Assembly (NCBI GenBank): GCA_047636995.1
Contig: JBLIGQ010000030.1
Location: forward strand, 1-32,137
Reading direction: 5' to 3'
DNA length: 32,137 nt
Source of the DNA: JAQWQB01 sp047636995
Lineage (GTDB): Bacteria > Bacteroidota > Bacteroidia > Flavobacteriales_D > Sanyastnellaceae
The notes under the pieces are model-generated. The model was not told the origin of the DNA and ran no database searches. It saw only the letters and a list, made by a program, of their open reading frames with translations. Positions within the stretch are counted from its first letter, which is position 1, and every line of letters starts with the position of its first letter. The position numbers and the translations under genes were made by a program. This document shows positions 1 through 7,665 of this stretch, one piece after another.

Positions 1-1250
1 CCGTTGATGTTTCCTGTATAATCAAACCAACAAGACAATCCAGGCTCTTGGTTTTGATCGTTCGCTGCTGTTCCTACTTGCAGTCCGTATTGGTAACTAG
101 AGGGTTTGTGTGTGCAATTGAGCACACTTCCTTCGATGTCTCCTGTTCCAATCAATACGTTTTCGTGGGTATCATCCATGATGAAGTAATCCCACGTTTC
201 ATAGAGGTCTCCTACAATTCCAGGAGCTCCTTTCCAGCTTCGCCCTAAACCAGACCATTCTTCCCAGTTCATTCGATCTCTGAACCAAAAATCCATATAG
301 AATCCTACGTTCGGATTCTCTATGTTCACACTGTGTCCGTACATGTGCGCTGTTCCGTCTTCGAAAACATCAAACGTTCCACCATCTTCATCAAATTCAT
401 AAAGAATGGAGTTAATTCCGGGTAAATTCGGAATCCAGAGGGTCCGTTCGTCAGCACCAAATCCGTTAACATGGCAGATTTCATTCGCACACATTTCAGC
501 TGTTGGTTCAGCACCTGGCTGATTGGCACCCGCATCAAAATTCTGCTGAATCTCTGCTGCAGTTAAGGCTCGATCATAGGTAGCAATGAGTTTAAGCGTT
601 CCTAACCACGGTCTATCTACAGCAATCTCATTTGCTAAAGCAAGGTGATATCCTAAATTCCAATTGTCTAAATTTCCTGTTTTTGAACCTGAAGCTTGAA
701 GCGCCCCATCAAGGTAGATGGCGTCATCTCCATTGGCATTGCGGATGTAAACTACGTGTTGAAGATTAGATGCGAAGGTATTTTGAGCAACAAGATTCGG
801 AGTACCATTTGAACCAGTTGTGCTTGTTCTGAACCTCCCAATGGCATCTTGGCCATCTTGTCCTAACATAGCATTGCGGTTTGAAGCACCAGAAGAAATG
901 GTCACAATTCTAGCTGGGCCCGATTGTTCACTATCTTCAGCTATAACCCATGCCTCCAAAGTGATTTCACCAGAAGCTACAACACTCATGTTCAACTCAT
1001 CAGCACCAGCTAAGGAGCGAATCAGCGTAGGCGCGTTAATTTGCAGTCCTCCTTCAGGAAGCCAAGTCACATTTGATTCTTGGTGAATGCGAAGAATCAA
1101 GGGAGTACCATTGTTAGATACGTCATGAACGAATCTACCACTGCCCTCTTGAAACGTATAAAGATTCAAAAGATCAGTTGATACACGATCTTGTGCTAGA
1201 GAAACGGTGCTCCCCAAGCAGATCAAAATAAGTAGGTATAAGTTCTTCAT
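1..1250 (-). CDS. Secreted LamG-like (concanavalin A-like) protein, C-terminus beyond window
   Basis: An open frame runs without a stop from an ATG at 1248-1250 to the left edge (416 codons), so the gene is partial. Residues 1-20 are a signal peptide (KNLYLLILICLGSTVSLAQ). Residues about 25-225 read like a LamG/concanavalin A-like beta-sandwich: ITLEAWV near residue 85, a VVYIRNANGDDAIYLDG stretch, then LGTLKLIATYDRALTAAEI, the usual end of such a domain. A second module follows with LWIPNLPGI, GTAHMYGHSVN, MNWEEWSGLGRSW and THKPSSYQYGLQVGTAAND. From memory this module occurs in large Bacteroidota surface proteins, but I cannot name a family. The protein is probably exported and, given the T9SS plug gene in this window, may end in a T9SS sorting domain outside the window. 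Binding target unknown. Confidence 0.85.
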   Translation of the reverse strand, partial: MKNLYLLILICLGSTVSLAQDRVSTDLLNLYTFQEGSGRFVHDVSNNGTPLILRIHQESNVTWLPEGGLQINAPTLIRSLAGADELNMSVVASGEITLEAWVIAEDSEQSGPARIVTISSGASNRNAMLGQDGQDAIGRFRTSTTGSNGTPNLVAQNTFASNLQHVVYIRNANGDDAIYLDGALQASGSKTGNLDNWNLGYHLALANEIAVDRPWLGTLKLIATYDRALTAAEIQQNFDAGANQPGAEPTAEMCANEICHVNGFGADERTLWIPNLPGINSILYEFDEDGGTFDVFEDGTAHMYGHSVNIENPNVGFYMDFWFRDRMNWEEWSGLGRSWKGAPGIVGDLYETWDYFIMDDTHENVLIGTGDIEGSVLNCTHKPSSYQYGLQVGTAANDQNQEPGLSCWFDYTGNIN

Positions 1251-1493
1251 CAGCTTAAAGTCAGGTTAGTGATCTCATGCACTCGATGGAAGAATTGTTT
1301 TCAGATAATAGATGAAGTGAATACTACCTTTACGCTGATGAAGATGAAAAGGTTGTGACTGAAGAGAATTATTAGAACCAGATAGCAGTTTAATCGCACA
1401 AAACAGGGCGGTTAATCGACGAATGACATGCCTTTTACGTGAGAACCATCCTTTAGGGTGGCAAATTCCTTGAATAAGTCTGCTACATTTGAG

Positions 1494-1603
1494 CTGTTAA
1501 TGTATTAGGCCTCAGCGCCTACTCTTGGAAACCTAATCTCTCATGGTTACCAGAAACTAGAGTCCTAAAGAGGTGATTAAAACGTTAATCACCTCTTTTT
1601 TTT
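1494..1603 (+). ncRNA. Candidate small non-coding RNA ending at a strong terminator
   Basis: The 384-base gap 1251-1634 has no convincing ORF, yet a textbook plus-strand terminator ends at 1603 with no plus-strand gene before it. A Bacteroidota-type -7 motif, TACATTTG, lies at 1484-1491, which would start an RNA of roughly 105 bases near 1496-1500. The region can fold as a rod: CTGTTAA (1494-1500) with TTACCAG (1547-1553, one mismatch), an asymmetric internal loop, then ATTAGG (1504-1509) with CCTAAT (1532-1537). An alternative inner hairpin is TAGGC/GCCTA (1506-1521). A further hairpin, CCATCC-TTTA-GGGTGG, lies upstream at 1447-1462. A rod with a bubble followed by a terminator recalls 6S-type RNA, but I could not match a consensus. 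No -33 TTG stands at proper spacing. Inference only. Confidence 0.4.
1567..1603 (+). terminator. Rho-independent terminator, plus strand
   Basis: A perfect 14-bp stem (1567-1580 with 1585-1598) closes on the tetraloop AACG and is followed by five further T on the plus strand. On the minus strand the stem is followed by AGGACT, so it should act mainly on plus-strand transcription, although no plus-strand coding gene precedes it. Confidence 0.8.
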
Positions 1604-1634
1604 CGCCCTAGATTTCTAGAACACTCTCCCTTTA

Positions 1635-2387
1635 TTAATCTGTGATTTGAATCAATATCCCGGTTCCATTGATGTCTAAGTCAATCAAATCTGGGCTCCC
1701 TTTATAATAGGTATTCCCTTTGTTTGATAGCTTCGCGAAGAGGTACCCGGTGGAGTTAACAAGCATTTGATTGATGCTGCTATTGTTTGAATACACGGCA
1801 CTTGATGAGAAATCAGCTGCATCAAAAACCCCTACTCCTTGGTGAAAAAATCCAGCTGTGCGTGAACTCCCTTGAAGAATGAAATTCGCATACCCCGTGT
1901 GGTTCGTTACATTCAGTGAATCTCCAACGTACCGGATGAGCACATCTCCGAATCCCTGCCTATTTTCAAAAGAAAACTGATTTGTATAGAGTGTGTCTAC
2001 AAAGATTACGTCTCCTTGTCCTTTGTAATTTACGGCCTCAAGTTGAGATGCATGAATAACCACTTTGAAACGAATACCGAGGTTCCGCACCCAATTGCAG
2101 GTATTTTCATTGCGTAGGTTGAGAAACCCGCCATCTTGTTCTGTGATGATGCCATTGACTAAATATTCAGGCCCAAACACTTCAATGGCTCCTTCATTGT
2201 CAGTCCGGATCTCCACATCAATCAGGCCCTCTATGTTGATTTGACGTATGCCACCTGAAAAAGAGCGCACTTCAACAACATCTGCTCCTGCTTGCTTAAA
2301 ACAATCTGGCGCATCTCCGCTCTTGCAGGCTAAAACACAAACCGCCAAAGTAATGATTGCACTATTCCGAATGAGTTTTATTTTCAT
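1635..2387 (-). CDS. GIN-domain (DUF2807) lipoprotein
   Basis: A 250-residue protein with a lipoprotein signal (hydrophobic IITLAVCVLAC, lipid-carrying Cys21). The remainder reads as short beta strands with repeated small residues: VRSFSGGIRQINIEGLIDVE, LRNENTC, AVNYKGQGDVIFVD, FENRQGFGDVLIRY, then single-strand repeats up to GTGILIQITD. This is the pattern of the DUF2807 'putative auto-transporter adhesin head GIN' fold, a right-handed beta solenoid common in Bacteroidota. It would sit in the outer membrane or face the periplasm; its biochemical role is unknown. It lies 12 bases downstream of mazG on the same strand and is probably cotranscribed. The family call is from pattern and memory. 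Confidence 0.8.
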   Translation of the reverse strand: MKIKLIRNSAIITLAVCVLACKSGDAPDCFKQAGADVVEVRSFSGGIRQINIEGLIDVEIRTDNEGAIEVFGPEYLVNGIITEQDGGFLNLRNENTCNWVRNLGIRFKVVIHASQLEAVNYKGQGDVIFVDTLYTNQFSFENRQGFGDVLIRYVGDSLNVTNHTGYANFILQGSSRTAGFFHQGVGVFDAADFSSSAVYSNNSSINQMLVNSTGYLFAKLSNKGNTYYKGSPDLIDLDINGTGILIQITD

Positions 2388-2399
2388 TTGAAGAAGAAA

Positions 2400-3170
2400 T
2401 TACTTCTTTTTGGCTGCTTCCCAATAGGCATCCATTTCCTCTAAGGTCATTTCTCCCATGACTTTGCCGTCTTTCGCACTTTCTGTTTCAAGGTATTGAA
2501 AACGTTTGATGAATTTTTTATTTGTTCGTTCTAAGGCATCATCTGGATTGATTCCTTTAAAGCGAGCGAAGTTGATGAGTGAGAACATCAGATCTCCGAA
2601 CTCGTCTTCCATGCGCTCTGAATTGGTATCAGCCTCCACTTTAAACTCATTAAGCTCTTCATGGACTTTGTCCCACACTTGATCTTCGTGATCCCAATCA
2701 AAGCCTACACCTCGGGCCTTATCTTGAATGCGGATGGCTTTCACCATTGAGGGCAATGTTCTTGGTACGCCCTCCAACACGCTCGTCTTTCCTTCTTTCA
2801 GTTTGAGCTTTTCCCAATTGGCTTTCACTTCCTCTTCGTCTGCCACTTCAACATCTCCGTATATGTGCGGATGCCTGCTGATCAGTTTGTCAGAAATAAA
2901 ATTCAAGCTGTCACCTATGTCGAAATGGTTCGTTTCGCTTCCAATCTTGGCATAAAACACCATGTGCAAAAGAAGGTCGCCAATCTCTTTCTTAACCTCG
3001 TCAATGTCATTGTCCATAATGGCATCAGTCAATTCATAGGTCTCCTCAATGGTCAAGTGCCGAAGCGATTCCATCGTTTGTTTTCTATCCCAAGGACATT
3101 TTTCTCTCAATTCATCCATGATGTTTAGGAGACGTTCAAAGGCCAAAAGTTTATCTTGCATGCTATTCAT
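2400..3170 (-). CDS. mazG: Nucleoside triphosphate pyrophosphohydrolase MazG
   Basis: A 256-residue cytosolic all-alpha NTP pyrophosphatase that hydrolyses (d)NTPs to NMP and pyrophosphate, thought to remove non-canonical nucleotides or temper stress signalling. The N-terminal MazG domain shows the hallmark KCPWDRKQTMESLRHLTIEE and EETYEL followed by DEVKKEIGDLLLHMVFYA, the EEx(n)ExxD magnesium-binding arrangement. A second MazG repeat carries HEELNEF and MEDEFGDLMFSLINFAR, as in full-length two-domain MazG. Length is normal (about 260). MNSMQDKL is the chosen start; Met4 is possible. A TATCTTTG -7 motif at 3175-3182 lies so close that the mRNA may be leaderless. Confidence 0.95.
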   Translation of the reverse strand: MNSMQDKLLAFERLLNIMDELREKCPWDRKQTMESLRHLTIEETYELTDAIMDNDIDEVKKEIGDLLLHMVFYAKIGSETNHFDIGDSLNFISDKLISRHPHIYGDVEVADEEEVKANWEKLKLKEGKTSVLEGVPRTLPSMVKAIRIQDKARGVGFDWDHEDQVWDKVHEELNEFKVEADTNSERMEDEFGDLMFSLINFARFKGINPDDALERTNKKFIKRFQYLETESAKDGKVMGEMTLEEMDAYWEAAKKK

Positions 3171-4317
3171 ACTTCAAAGATACCATCTCATCGTGGCGAA
3201 TTTCAGAGCAACCGTCAACAATCTTTCACTTTTTTCGAACCGAAACGTTCTATTGAGCATTGTGCTCTTGGTCTTATGCTTCGCGAAAGAGGGCCATTCA
3301 CAATGGCATGAAGGCCTCTATGCCGAAGCACATGGAGGGATGGTTGTGCCGCATAGACCTGAACTAAACGGCATTGTTAGTGGACATTCGAAAGGATTCG
3401 CCATTGGAAAAGAATGGGATGTAGACGGATCAGCACGGTGGCATTACAGCTACCATGCTCCCAAGTTCGGATTCGAGTTTTATGCAGCAGATTTGGGCAA
3501 CCGCCAGCAGCTTGGTCGCCAAATTGCACTCTCTGCTTTTACCCGAATTCCGCTAGGTAAAGTTAAGTTCAAAGATCATCTGTTCATTGCCGTGGGCGCT
3601 GGTTACTCAGATACGAAATGGGATCTTACCGAAAACCAAAAGGCCATTGCCTTGGGCTCCAATTTCAATGTGGCCATTTCTGTGGCCTACTTGGTATCGA
3701 AAGAGATAGGAAAGACTAATGTATATGGGGGATTGCGCATGACACATCTGTCTAACAGTGCCGTGGTGATGCCCAATTTAGGGACGAATAACATGCTTGT
3801 AGTGTTAGGCATCAATTTAGACCAGGAAAGGAAAAAAATGGAACCTGGAATCTTCACATCGCATTTACCTCAAAGGTCCGAATGGCGTGTACAATATGCC
3901 GTTGGAATGAAGCAAATTGCTCCTGCTCTTTCGCCTTTCTATCCCATACACACGCTGAGTGCTAGTTATACGAAGCGTGCAACTTGGAACCGGGCTTACT
4001 TTGTTCGCTCTGATTTATTTTATAATCTATCGCTGCGCCCTATTATTCAGCGCAATGAAGGACGAAGGTTAACGAATTCAGAATTGCTGCAACATGGAAT
4101 TGGGTTGGGGTACGCACAGATTTTTGGAAATACTCGTGCAGAGATGATGATGGGAGTTTACACGGTCAACTCAAATCCCGCAGTAGGCGTGTTTTACCAC
4201 CGACTAGGGCTGAGACACCAACTTAAAAAAGCCCCTCACTTAGCGCTTACAGTGAACCTGTTGACACATTGGGCGAAAGCACATCACCCAGAAGTTGGAG
4301 TGTCTTGGAAGCTTTAA
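3160..4317 (+). CDS. PagL-like acyloxyacyl hydrolase (lipid A 3-O-deacylase family)
   Basis: An outer-membrane beta-barrel esterase expected to remove an acyl chain from lipid A. A signal peptide (NVLLSIVLLVLCFAKEGHSQ) precedes the mature part. The PagL catalytic signature is visible as MTHLSNSAVVMPNLGTNNM: the His and Ser of HLSN, followed by PN.G.N. Alternating hydrophobic strands with aromatic ends run to the C-terminus. At about 385 residues it is twice the size of Pseudomonas PagL, as in other Bacteroidota homologues, where a second barrel-like half follows. The start is uncertain: ATG 3160 overlaps mazG by 11 bases, while GTG 3193 would give a cleaner signal peptide; the ORF is open back to 3049. 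It converges on nqrM with a 3-base gap. Confidence 0.8.
   Translation: MLFILQRYHLIVANFRATVNNLSLFSNRNVLLSIVLLVLCFAKEGHSQWHEGLYAEAHGGMVVPHRPELNGIVSGHSKGFAIGKEWDVDGSARWHYSYHAPKFGFEFYAADLGNRQQLGRQIALSAFTRIPLGKVKFKDHLFIAVGAGYSDTKWDLTENQKAIALGSNFNVAISVAYLVSKEIGKTNVYGGLRMTHLSNSAVVMPNLGTNNMLVVLGINLDQERKKMEPGIFTSHLPQRSEWRVQYAVGMKQIAPALSPFYPIHTLSASYTKRATWNRAYFVRSDLFYNLSLRPIIQRNEGRRLTNSELLQHGIGLGYAQIFGNTRAEMMMGVYTVNSNPAVGVFYHRLGLRHQLKKAPHLALTVNLLTHWAKAHHPEVGVSWKL
3175..3182 (-). promoter_or_regulatory. Bacteroidota -7 element (TATCTTTG) before mazG
   Basis: TATCTTTG on the minus strand matches the TAnnTTTG consensus of Bacteroidota housekeeping promoters. It ends 4 bases before the mazG ATG, so transcription would start at or within the first codons: a leaderless message, or translation from Met4. 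Confidence 0.4.
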
Positions 4318-4320
4318 ACA

Positions 4321-4518
4321 TTAAGCCGTTTCATCTTGTTGACAGCGGTCTTGCGGACGGGCACCGCAGATGCTACAACCACCACCTTCTTCTTGAAACA
4401 TAGGATTGTTTGATGCGCAAGTTCCTGCGAATTGTCCGTTCTTCTTGACCAGAATTTTAATAGCAATCCCTGCGAACGCTAAAGCAAGTAATCCGATTGT
4501 TAAAAGTATGAGTTTCAT
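4321..4518 (-). CDS. nqrM: NqrM, Na+-NQR maturation factor (DUF539 type)
   Basis: A 65-residue protein with one N-terminal membrane helix (LILLTIGLLALAFAGIAIKI) and a cysteine-rich tail: GTCASNNPM, GGGCSICGARP, RCQQ. NqrM is known in Vibrio as an accessory protein needed to deliver or insert the iron centre held by NqrD/NqrE cysteines. The single helix, the GTCAS motif after a basic stretch, and the CxxC module agree with that family. It follows apbE by 34 bases on the same strand, at the tail of the NQR locus, which supports the call. It converges with the PagL-like gene. Bacteroidota versions differ from the Vibrio sequence, so the name rests on motif plus context. Confidence 0.8.
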   Translation of the reverse strand: MKLILLTIGLLALAFAGIAIKILVKKNGQFAGTCASNNPMFQEEGGGCSICGARPQDRCQQDETA

Positions 4519-4552
4519 AGCTCAAAGGTAGTCATCTTTCAATGGGTGAATG

Positions 4553-5662
4553 TCACGTATTCATCAATTCTTCAATCTGCTTTTTTATGCCCTCGGTCAT
4601 CCAAGACTCAAAAGAGCCATTGTTGTCATAGATCAAGTAGACATCAAGACCGAGATTTCTATGTTCTTCTAAAAAGCGCTTAGTGTCATCCACGCCCATC
4701 ACAAGGAAAGCGGTGGCATAGGCGTCAGCCAGCATGCAATTGCTGGCCATTACGGTTGCAGAAAGCAATGAATGCTGCACGGGATAACCTGTTCGAGGAT
4801 CAATGGCATGCGAGTATTTCTTTCCGTCTTCTTCGAAGAACTTACGGTAACTTCCGCTGGTAGCAACTGCTTTATTTCGAACATTGAGAATAGCTTGAAA
4901 CGAACGTTCAATTTCGTCTACTGGCCTATCAATTGCAATGCGCCAATCATTTCCTTTTGAATTTACACCTTTGCACAGAAGCTCGCCACCCAACTCAATC
5001 ATGTAATTGGAAATGTTTTGCCTTTCGAGGTATTCAGCAATTACATCAACCGAAAACCCTTGAGCGATGGCATTGAAATCTAATCGAACACCCGCCTGTC
5101 CCTTTCGAATTTGAGTCTCTTTGTAGATGTATCCACTTTCGATCTCAATCATATCTATGTTAGAAGGTTGAATGCTCACTTTCGTCTTTTGCTCAGCAAC
5201 TGCTTCAGGTGTCACATCCCCTTTATTCTTCAAGCCGAAGCCCCACAACTCTACCAATGGATAAACTGTTGGATCAAAAGCGCCATCTGTTTGTTGCCAG
5301 ATCTCACGAGAGACATCAAAGAGAACCGAAAAGTATTTTGTTGAATCATAGAACGCAAAAACCGTGTCTGTTCGGTCATGAGCATTCATGCGATTGATCA
5401 GTGAAGTTGGAACCCACGTTGAGAGCTCTTGATCAATGCAGAATAAGATGGAATCTACACCTCCTTTAAATGAGGAATCATTCTCTAAGTAACGAATGGT
5501 GTAGGTAGTCCCCTGAGCTTCGCCATGAATGACTGTTTCTTGAAAAACCGTTTCAGAAGCTTTCTGGTTAGGTGCATCATCAGGCTGTTCAGATGAATTG
5601 CAAGCTATGAGAGCGCTCGTACATACTGCGAGCGCTATGAAGTAGGCAGAGGTTCTTTTCAT
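4553..5662 (-). CDS. apbE: FAD:protein FMN transferase ApbE (lipoprotein)
   Basis: ApbE cleaves FAD and attaches FMN through a phosphoester bond to threonines in NqrB and NqrC, outside the cytoplasm. The start at 5662 (MKRTSAYFIALAV) is preferred to an upstream ATG at 5734 because it begins a lipoprotein signal with lipobox ALIAC (Cys21) and because the longer frame runs through the nqrF terminator. Family motifs follow in order: GEAQGTTYTIRY, LSTWVPTSLINRMN, FDPTVYPLVELWGFG, LDFNAIAQGFSVDVIAEYL, YMIELGGELLCKG, ATSGSYRKFF, YSHAIDPRTGYPVQHSLLSA and ADAYATAFLVMG. These include the FAD- and Mg-binding residues. Length 369 is normal. It sits directly behind the NQR operon, past a terminator. Confidence 0.95.
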   Translation of the reverse strand: MKRTSAYFIALAVCTSALIACNSSEQPDDAPNQKASETVFQETVIHGEAQGTTYTIRYLENDSSFKGGVDSILFCIDQELSTWVPTSLINRMNAHDRTDTVFAFYDSTKYFSVLFDVSREIWQQTDGAFDPTVYPLVELWGFGLKNKGDVTPEAVAEQKTKVSIQPSNIDMIEIESGYIYKETQIRKGQAGVRLDFNAIAQGFSVDVIAEYLERQNISNYMIELGGELLCKGVNSKGNDWRIAIDRPVDEIERSFQAILNVRNKAVATSGSYRKFFEEDGKKYSHAIDPRTGYPVQHSLLSATVMASNCMLADAYATAFLVMGVDDTKRFLEEHRNLGLDVYLIYDNNGSFESWMTEGIKKQIEELMNT

Positions 5663-5676
5663 TGAGCAAAGTTCTA

Positions 5677-5707
5677 TAAAAAAAGAAAGCGGCAAAAGCC
5701 GCTTTCT
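5677..5707 (-). terminator. Terminator of the nqrABCDEF operon
   Basis: A perfect 10-bp stem (5684-5693 with 5698-5707, AGAAAGCGGC paired with GCCGCTTTCT) is followed on the minus strand by an unbroken run of T. It starts 8 bases after the nqrF stop and ends 14 bases before the apbE start. It should end or attenuate NQR transcription before apbE and nqrM. Confidence 0.9.
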
Positions 5708-5714
5708 AAGAGGT

Positions 5715-7010
5715 TTATCCTCCAAAATCATCAAATGCTACGTTCTCTGGCGGCACGCCCCAGTCATCGCACATTTTAATTACCGCTTGGTTCATCATTG
5801 GAGGACCACAGAAATAATATTCAATGTCTTCTGGTGCGTCGTGGTCTTTCAAGTGGTGTTCAATTACCGCGTTGTGAACAAATCCAAGGAATCCGTCGCC
5901 ATCTTCCGTAAGATTCTTCTTCTCCTTCCAATTGTCCTCAGGGTTTGGTTCGCTCAACACCAAGTGAAACTTGAAGTTAGGGAACTCTTTTTCAATCCTT
6001 CTGAAGTCATCTACATAGAACAACTCCCGCTTTGAACGTCCACCATAGTAAAATGTCACTTTACGTCCCGTCTTCAACGTATGAAACAAGTGGAAAAGGT
6101 GTGATCGCATAGGTGCCATTCCGGCTCCACCACCAATGTATAACATTTCAGCTTCCGTCTCTTTGATGAAGAATTCACCGTATGGACCGGAGATGGTTGT
6201 TTTATCGCCAGGCTTGCATCCAAATACGAAAGAAGAACATACTCCTGGATTCACTTGCATCCAAGCACTACGTGCTCTATCCCATGGAGGAGTAGCAACA
6301 CGAATGTTCAACATAACGATGTTTCCTTCTGCAGGGTGATTTGCCATTGAATACGCACGAACGATTTCCTCGTTGTTCTTCATTGAAAGGTCCCAGAGAC
6401 CAAACTTGTCCCACTCAGCTTTGAACTCTTCCGGGTTCGGGTGATGATCAGGGTGAGCAGTAACATCTATTTCTTTAAAGTCCACAGTAATTGTAGGAAC
6501 ATCAATTTGGATGTAACCACCCGCTTCGAAGTCCAAAGACTCCCCATCAGGCAAACGCACAACAAACTCCTTTATGAAAGATGCAACGTTGTAGTTTGAA
6601 ATCACTTCACATTCCCACTTCTTAATTCCAAATACCTCTTCAGGAATTTGAATTTTCATGTCTTCCTTCACCTTCACTTGACATCCAAGACGCCAATCAG
6701 CGGCAATTTCTTTACGTGAAAAGTGTGGCTCTTCGGTTGGAAGAATTGCGCCTCCACCTTCGTAAACTTGGCACGTGCACTGAACACATGTTCCACCACC
6801 TCCGCATGCTGACGGCAAGAAGATACCTACGTTACCGAGGGTCGTAAGTAAGTTACTACCTCCATCTACCTCAATAATTTTTTCTCCGTTAATCTCAATT
6901 TTGATCTTTCCGCTTGGCGAAAGTTTCGCTTTAGCAAAGAGCAATAGTCCAACGAGTAGAAGGATTACTGCCAGGAAAAATACGATTGCAAATATGATTG
7001 TAGTTGTCAT
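5715..7010 (-). CDS. nqrF: Na+-translocating NADH:quinone reductase subunit F
   Basis: The electron entry subunit: it oxidises NADH through FAD and a [2Fe-2S] cluster on the cytoplasmic side. One N-terminal helix (residues 4-27) anchors it. The ferredoxin domain shows ACGGGGTCVQCTC and RLGCQ, with cluster ligands Cys69, Cys75, Cys78 and Cys110. The FAD site is RAYSMANHP, the NADH site GGGAGMAPMRSH, and the C-terminal YFCGPPMMNQAV and FDDFGG complete a ferredoxin-reductase domain. Length 431 is slightly above the Vibrio protein (about 408). It is the last gene of the operon, 21 bases after nqrE, followed at once by a terminator. Confidence 0.97.
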   Translation of the reverse strand: MTTTIIFAIVFFLAVILLLVGLLLFAKAKLSPSGKIKIEINGEKIIEVDGGSNLLTTLGNVGIFLPSACGGGGTCVQCTCQVYEGGGAILPTEEPHFSRKEIAADWRLGCQVKVKEDMKIQIPEEVFGIKKWECEVISNYNVASFIKEFVVRLPDGESLDFEAGGYIQIDVPTITVDFKEIDVTAHPDHHPNPEEFKAEWDKFGLWDLSMKNNEEIVRAYSMANHPAEGNIVMLNIRVATPPWDRARSAWMQVNPGVCSSFVFGCKPGDKTTISGPYGEFFIKETEAEMLYIGGGAGMAPMRSHLFHLFHTLKTGRKVTFYYGGRSKRELFYVDDFRRIEKEFPNFKFHLVLSEPNPEDNWKEKKNLTEDGDGFLGFVHNAVIEHHLKDHDAPEDIEYYFCGPPMMNQAVIKMCDDWGVPPENVAFDDFGG

Positions 7011-7031
7011 AATTCTACCTCTCCAGTTCGT

Positions 7032-7646
7032 TTATATTTCAATTCCCATGAAGCTCATGAATGCCATGCCCATAAGCCCAGTGATGATGAACGTAATTCC
7101 TAATCCTTTCAATGGTGCAGGAACGTGAGAATACTTAATCTTCTCGCGAATCGCAGCAATGGCAACAATTGCCAACCACCAACCAACACCAGAGCCCAAT
7201 CCGAAAACGGTTGCCTCTCCAATTGTTGGATACTGACGCTCTTGCATGAACAAGGCTCCTCCCAAGATTGAGCAGTTTACTGCAATCAACGGAAGAAAGA
7301 TTCCAAGAGCACCATAGAGTGCAGGAGCGAACTTCTCTACGATCATCTCAACCAATTGCACAATGGATGCAATTACAGCGATGAACATAATGAAGCTCAA
7401 GAAGCTCAAATCGATTGTTGCGTATGAAGCATCAAGCCAGGTTAAGGCGCCTTCCTTCAATACGTACTCTTCAAGTAAGTAGTTAATTGGAACTGTAATT
7501 CCAAGTACAAAGATCACCGCAAATCCAAGACCTACGGCTGTTTTCACTGTTTTTGATACAGCGAGGTAGGAACACATGCCCAGAAAGTAGGCGAAGATCA
7601 TGTTCTCTACAAAAATTCCTTTAACAAATATGCTGAAGTATTCCAT
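7032..7646 (-). CDS. nqrE: Na+-translocating NADH:quinone reductase subunit E
   Basis: An integral membrane subunit of about six helices, homologous to NqrD with inverted topology. Together they hold an intramembrane iron centre. The two conserved cysteine motifs are present as GMCSYLAVS (Cys25) and AVNCSILGGA (Cys125). Other family landmarks are VPINYLLEEYVL and GLGSGVGWWLAIVAIAAIREK. Length 204 is typical (about 198-205). It lies 19 bases after nqrD and 21 bases before nqrF in a tight minus-strand operon. Confidence 0.97.
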   Translation of the reverse strand: MEYFSIFVKGIFVENMIFAYFLGMCSYLAVSKTVKTAVGLGFAVIFVLGITVPINYLLEEYVLKEGALTWLDASYATIDLSFLSFIMFIAVIASIVQLVEMIVEKFAPALYGALGIFLPLIAVNCSILGGALFMQERQYPTIGEATVFGLGSGVGWWLAIVAIAAIREKIKYSHVPAPLKGLGITFIITGLMGMAFMSFMGIEI

Positions 7647-7665
7647 GGTTGTTCAGATACGATGT

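Noticed and set aside
326..538. 70-codon minus-strand ORF
   Set aside because: It is an out-of-frame shadow of the edge-truncated LamG-type gene, which reads through the whole region.
5662..5734. Upstream ATG extension of apbE
   Set aside because: It runs through the nqrF terminator and places 24 residues before a good lipoprotein signal.
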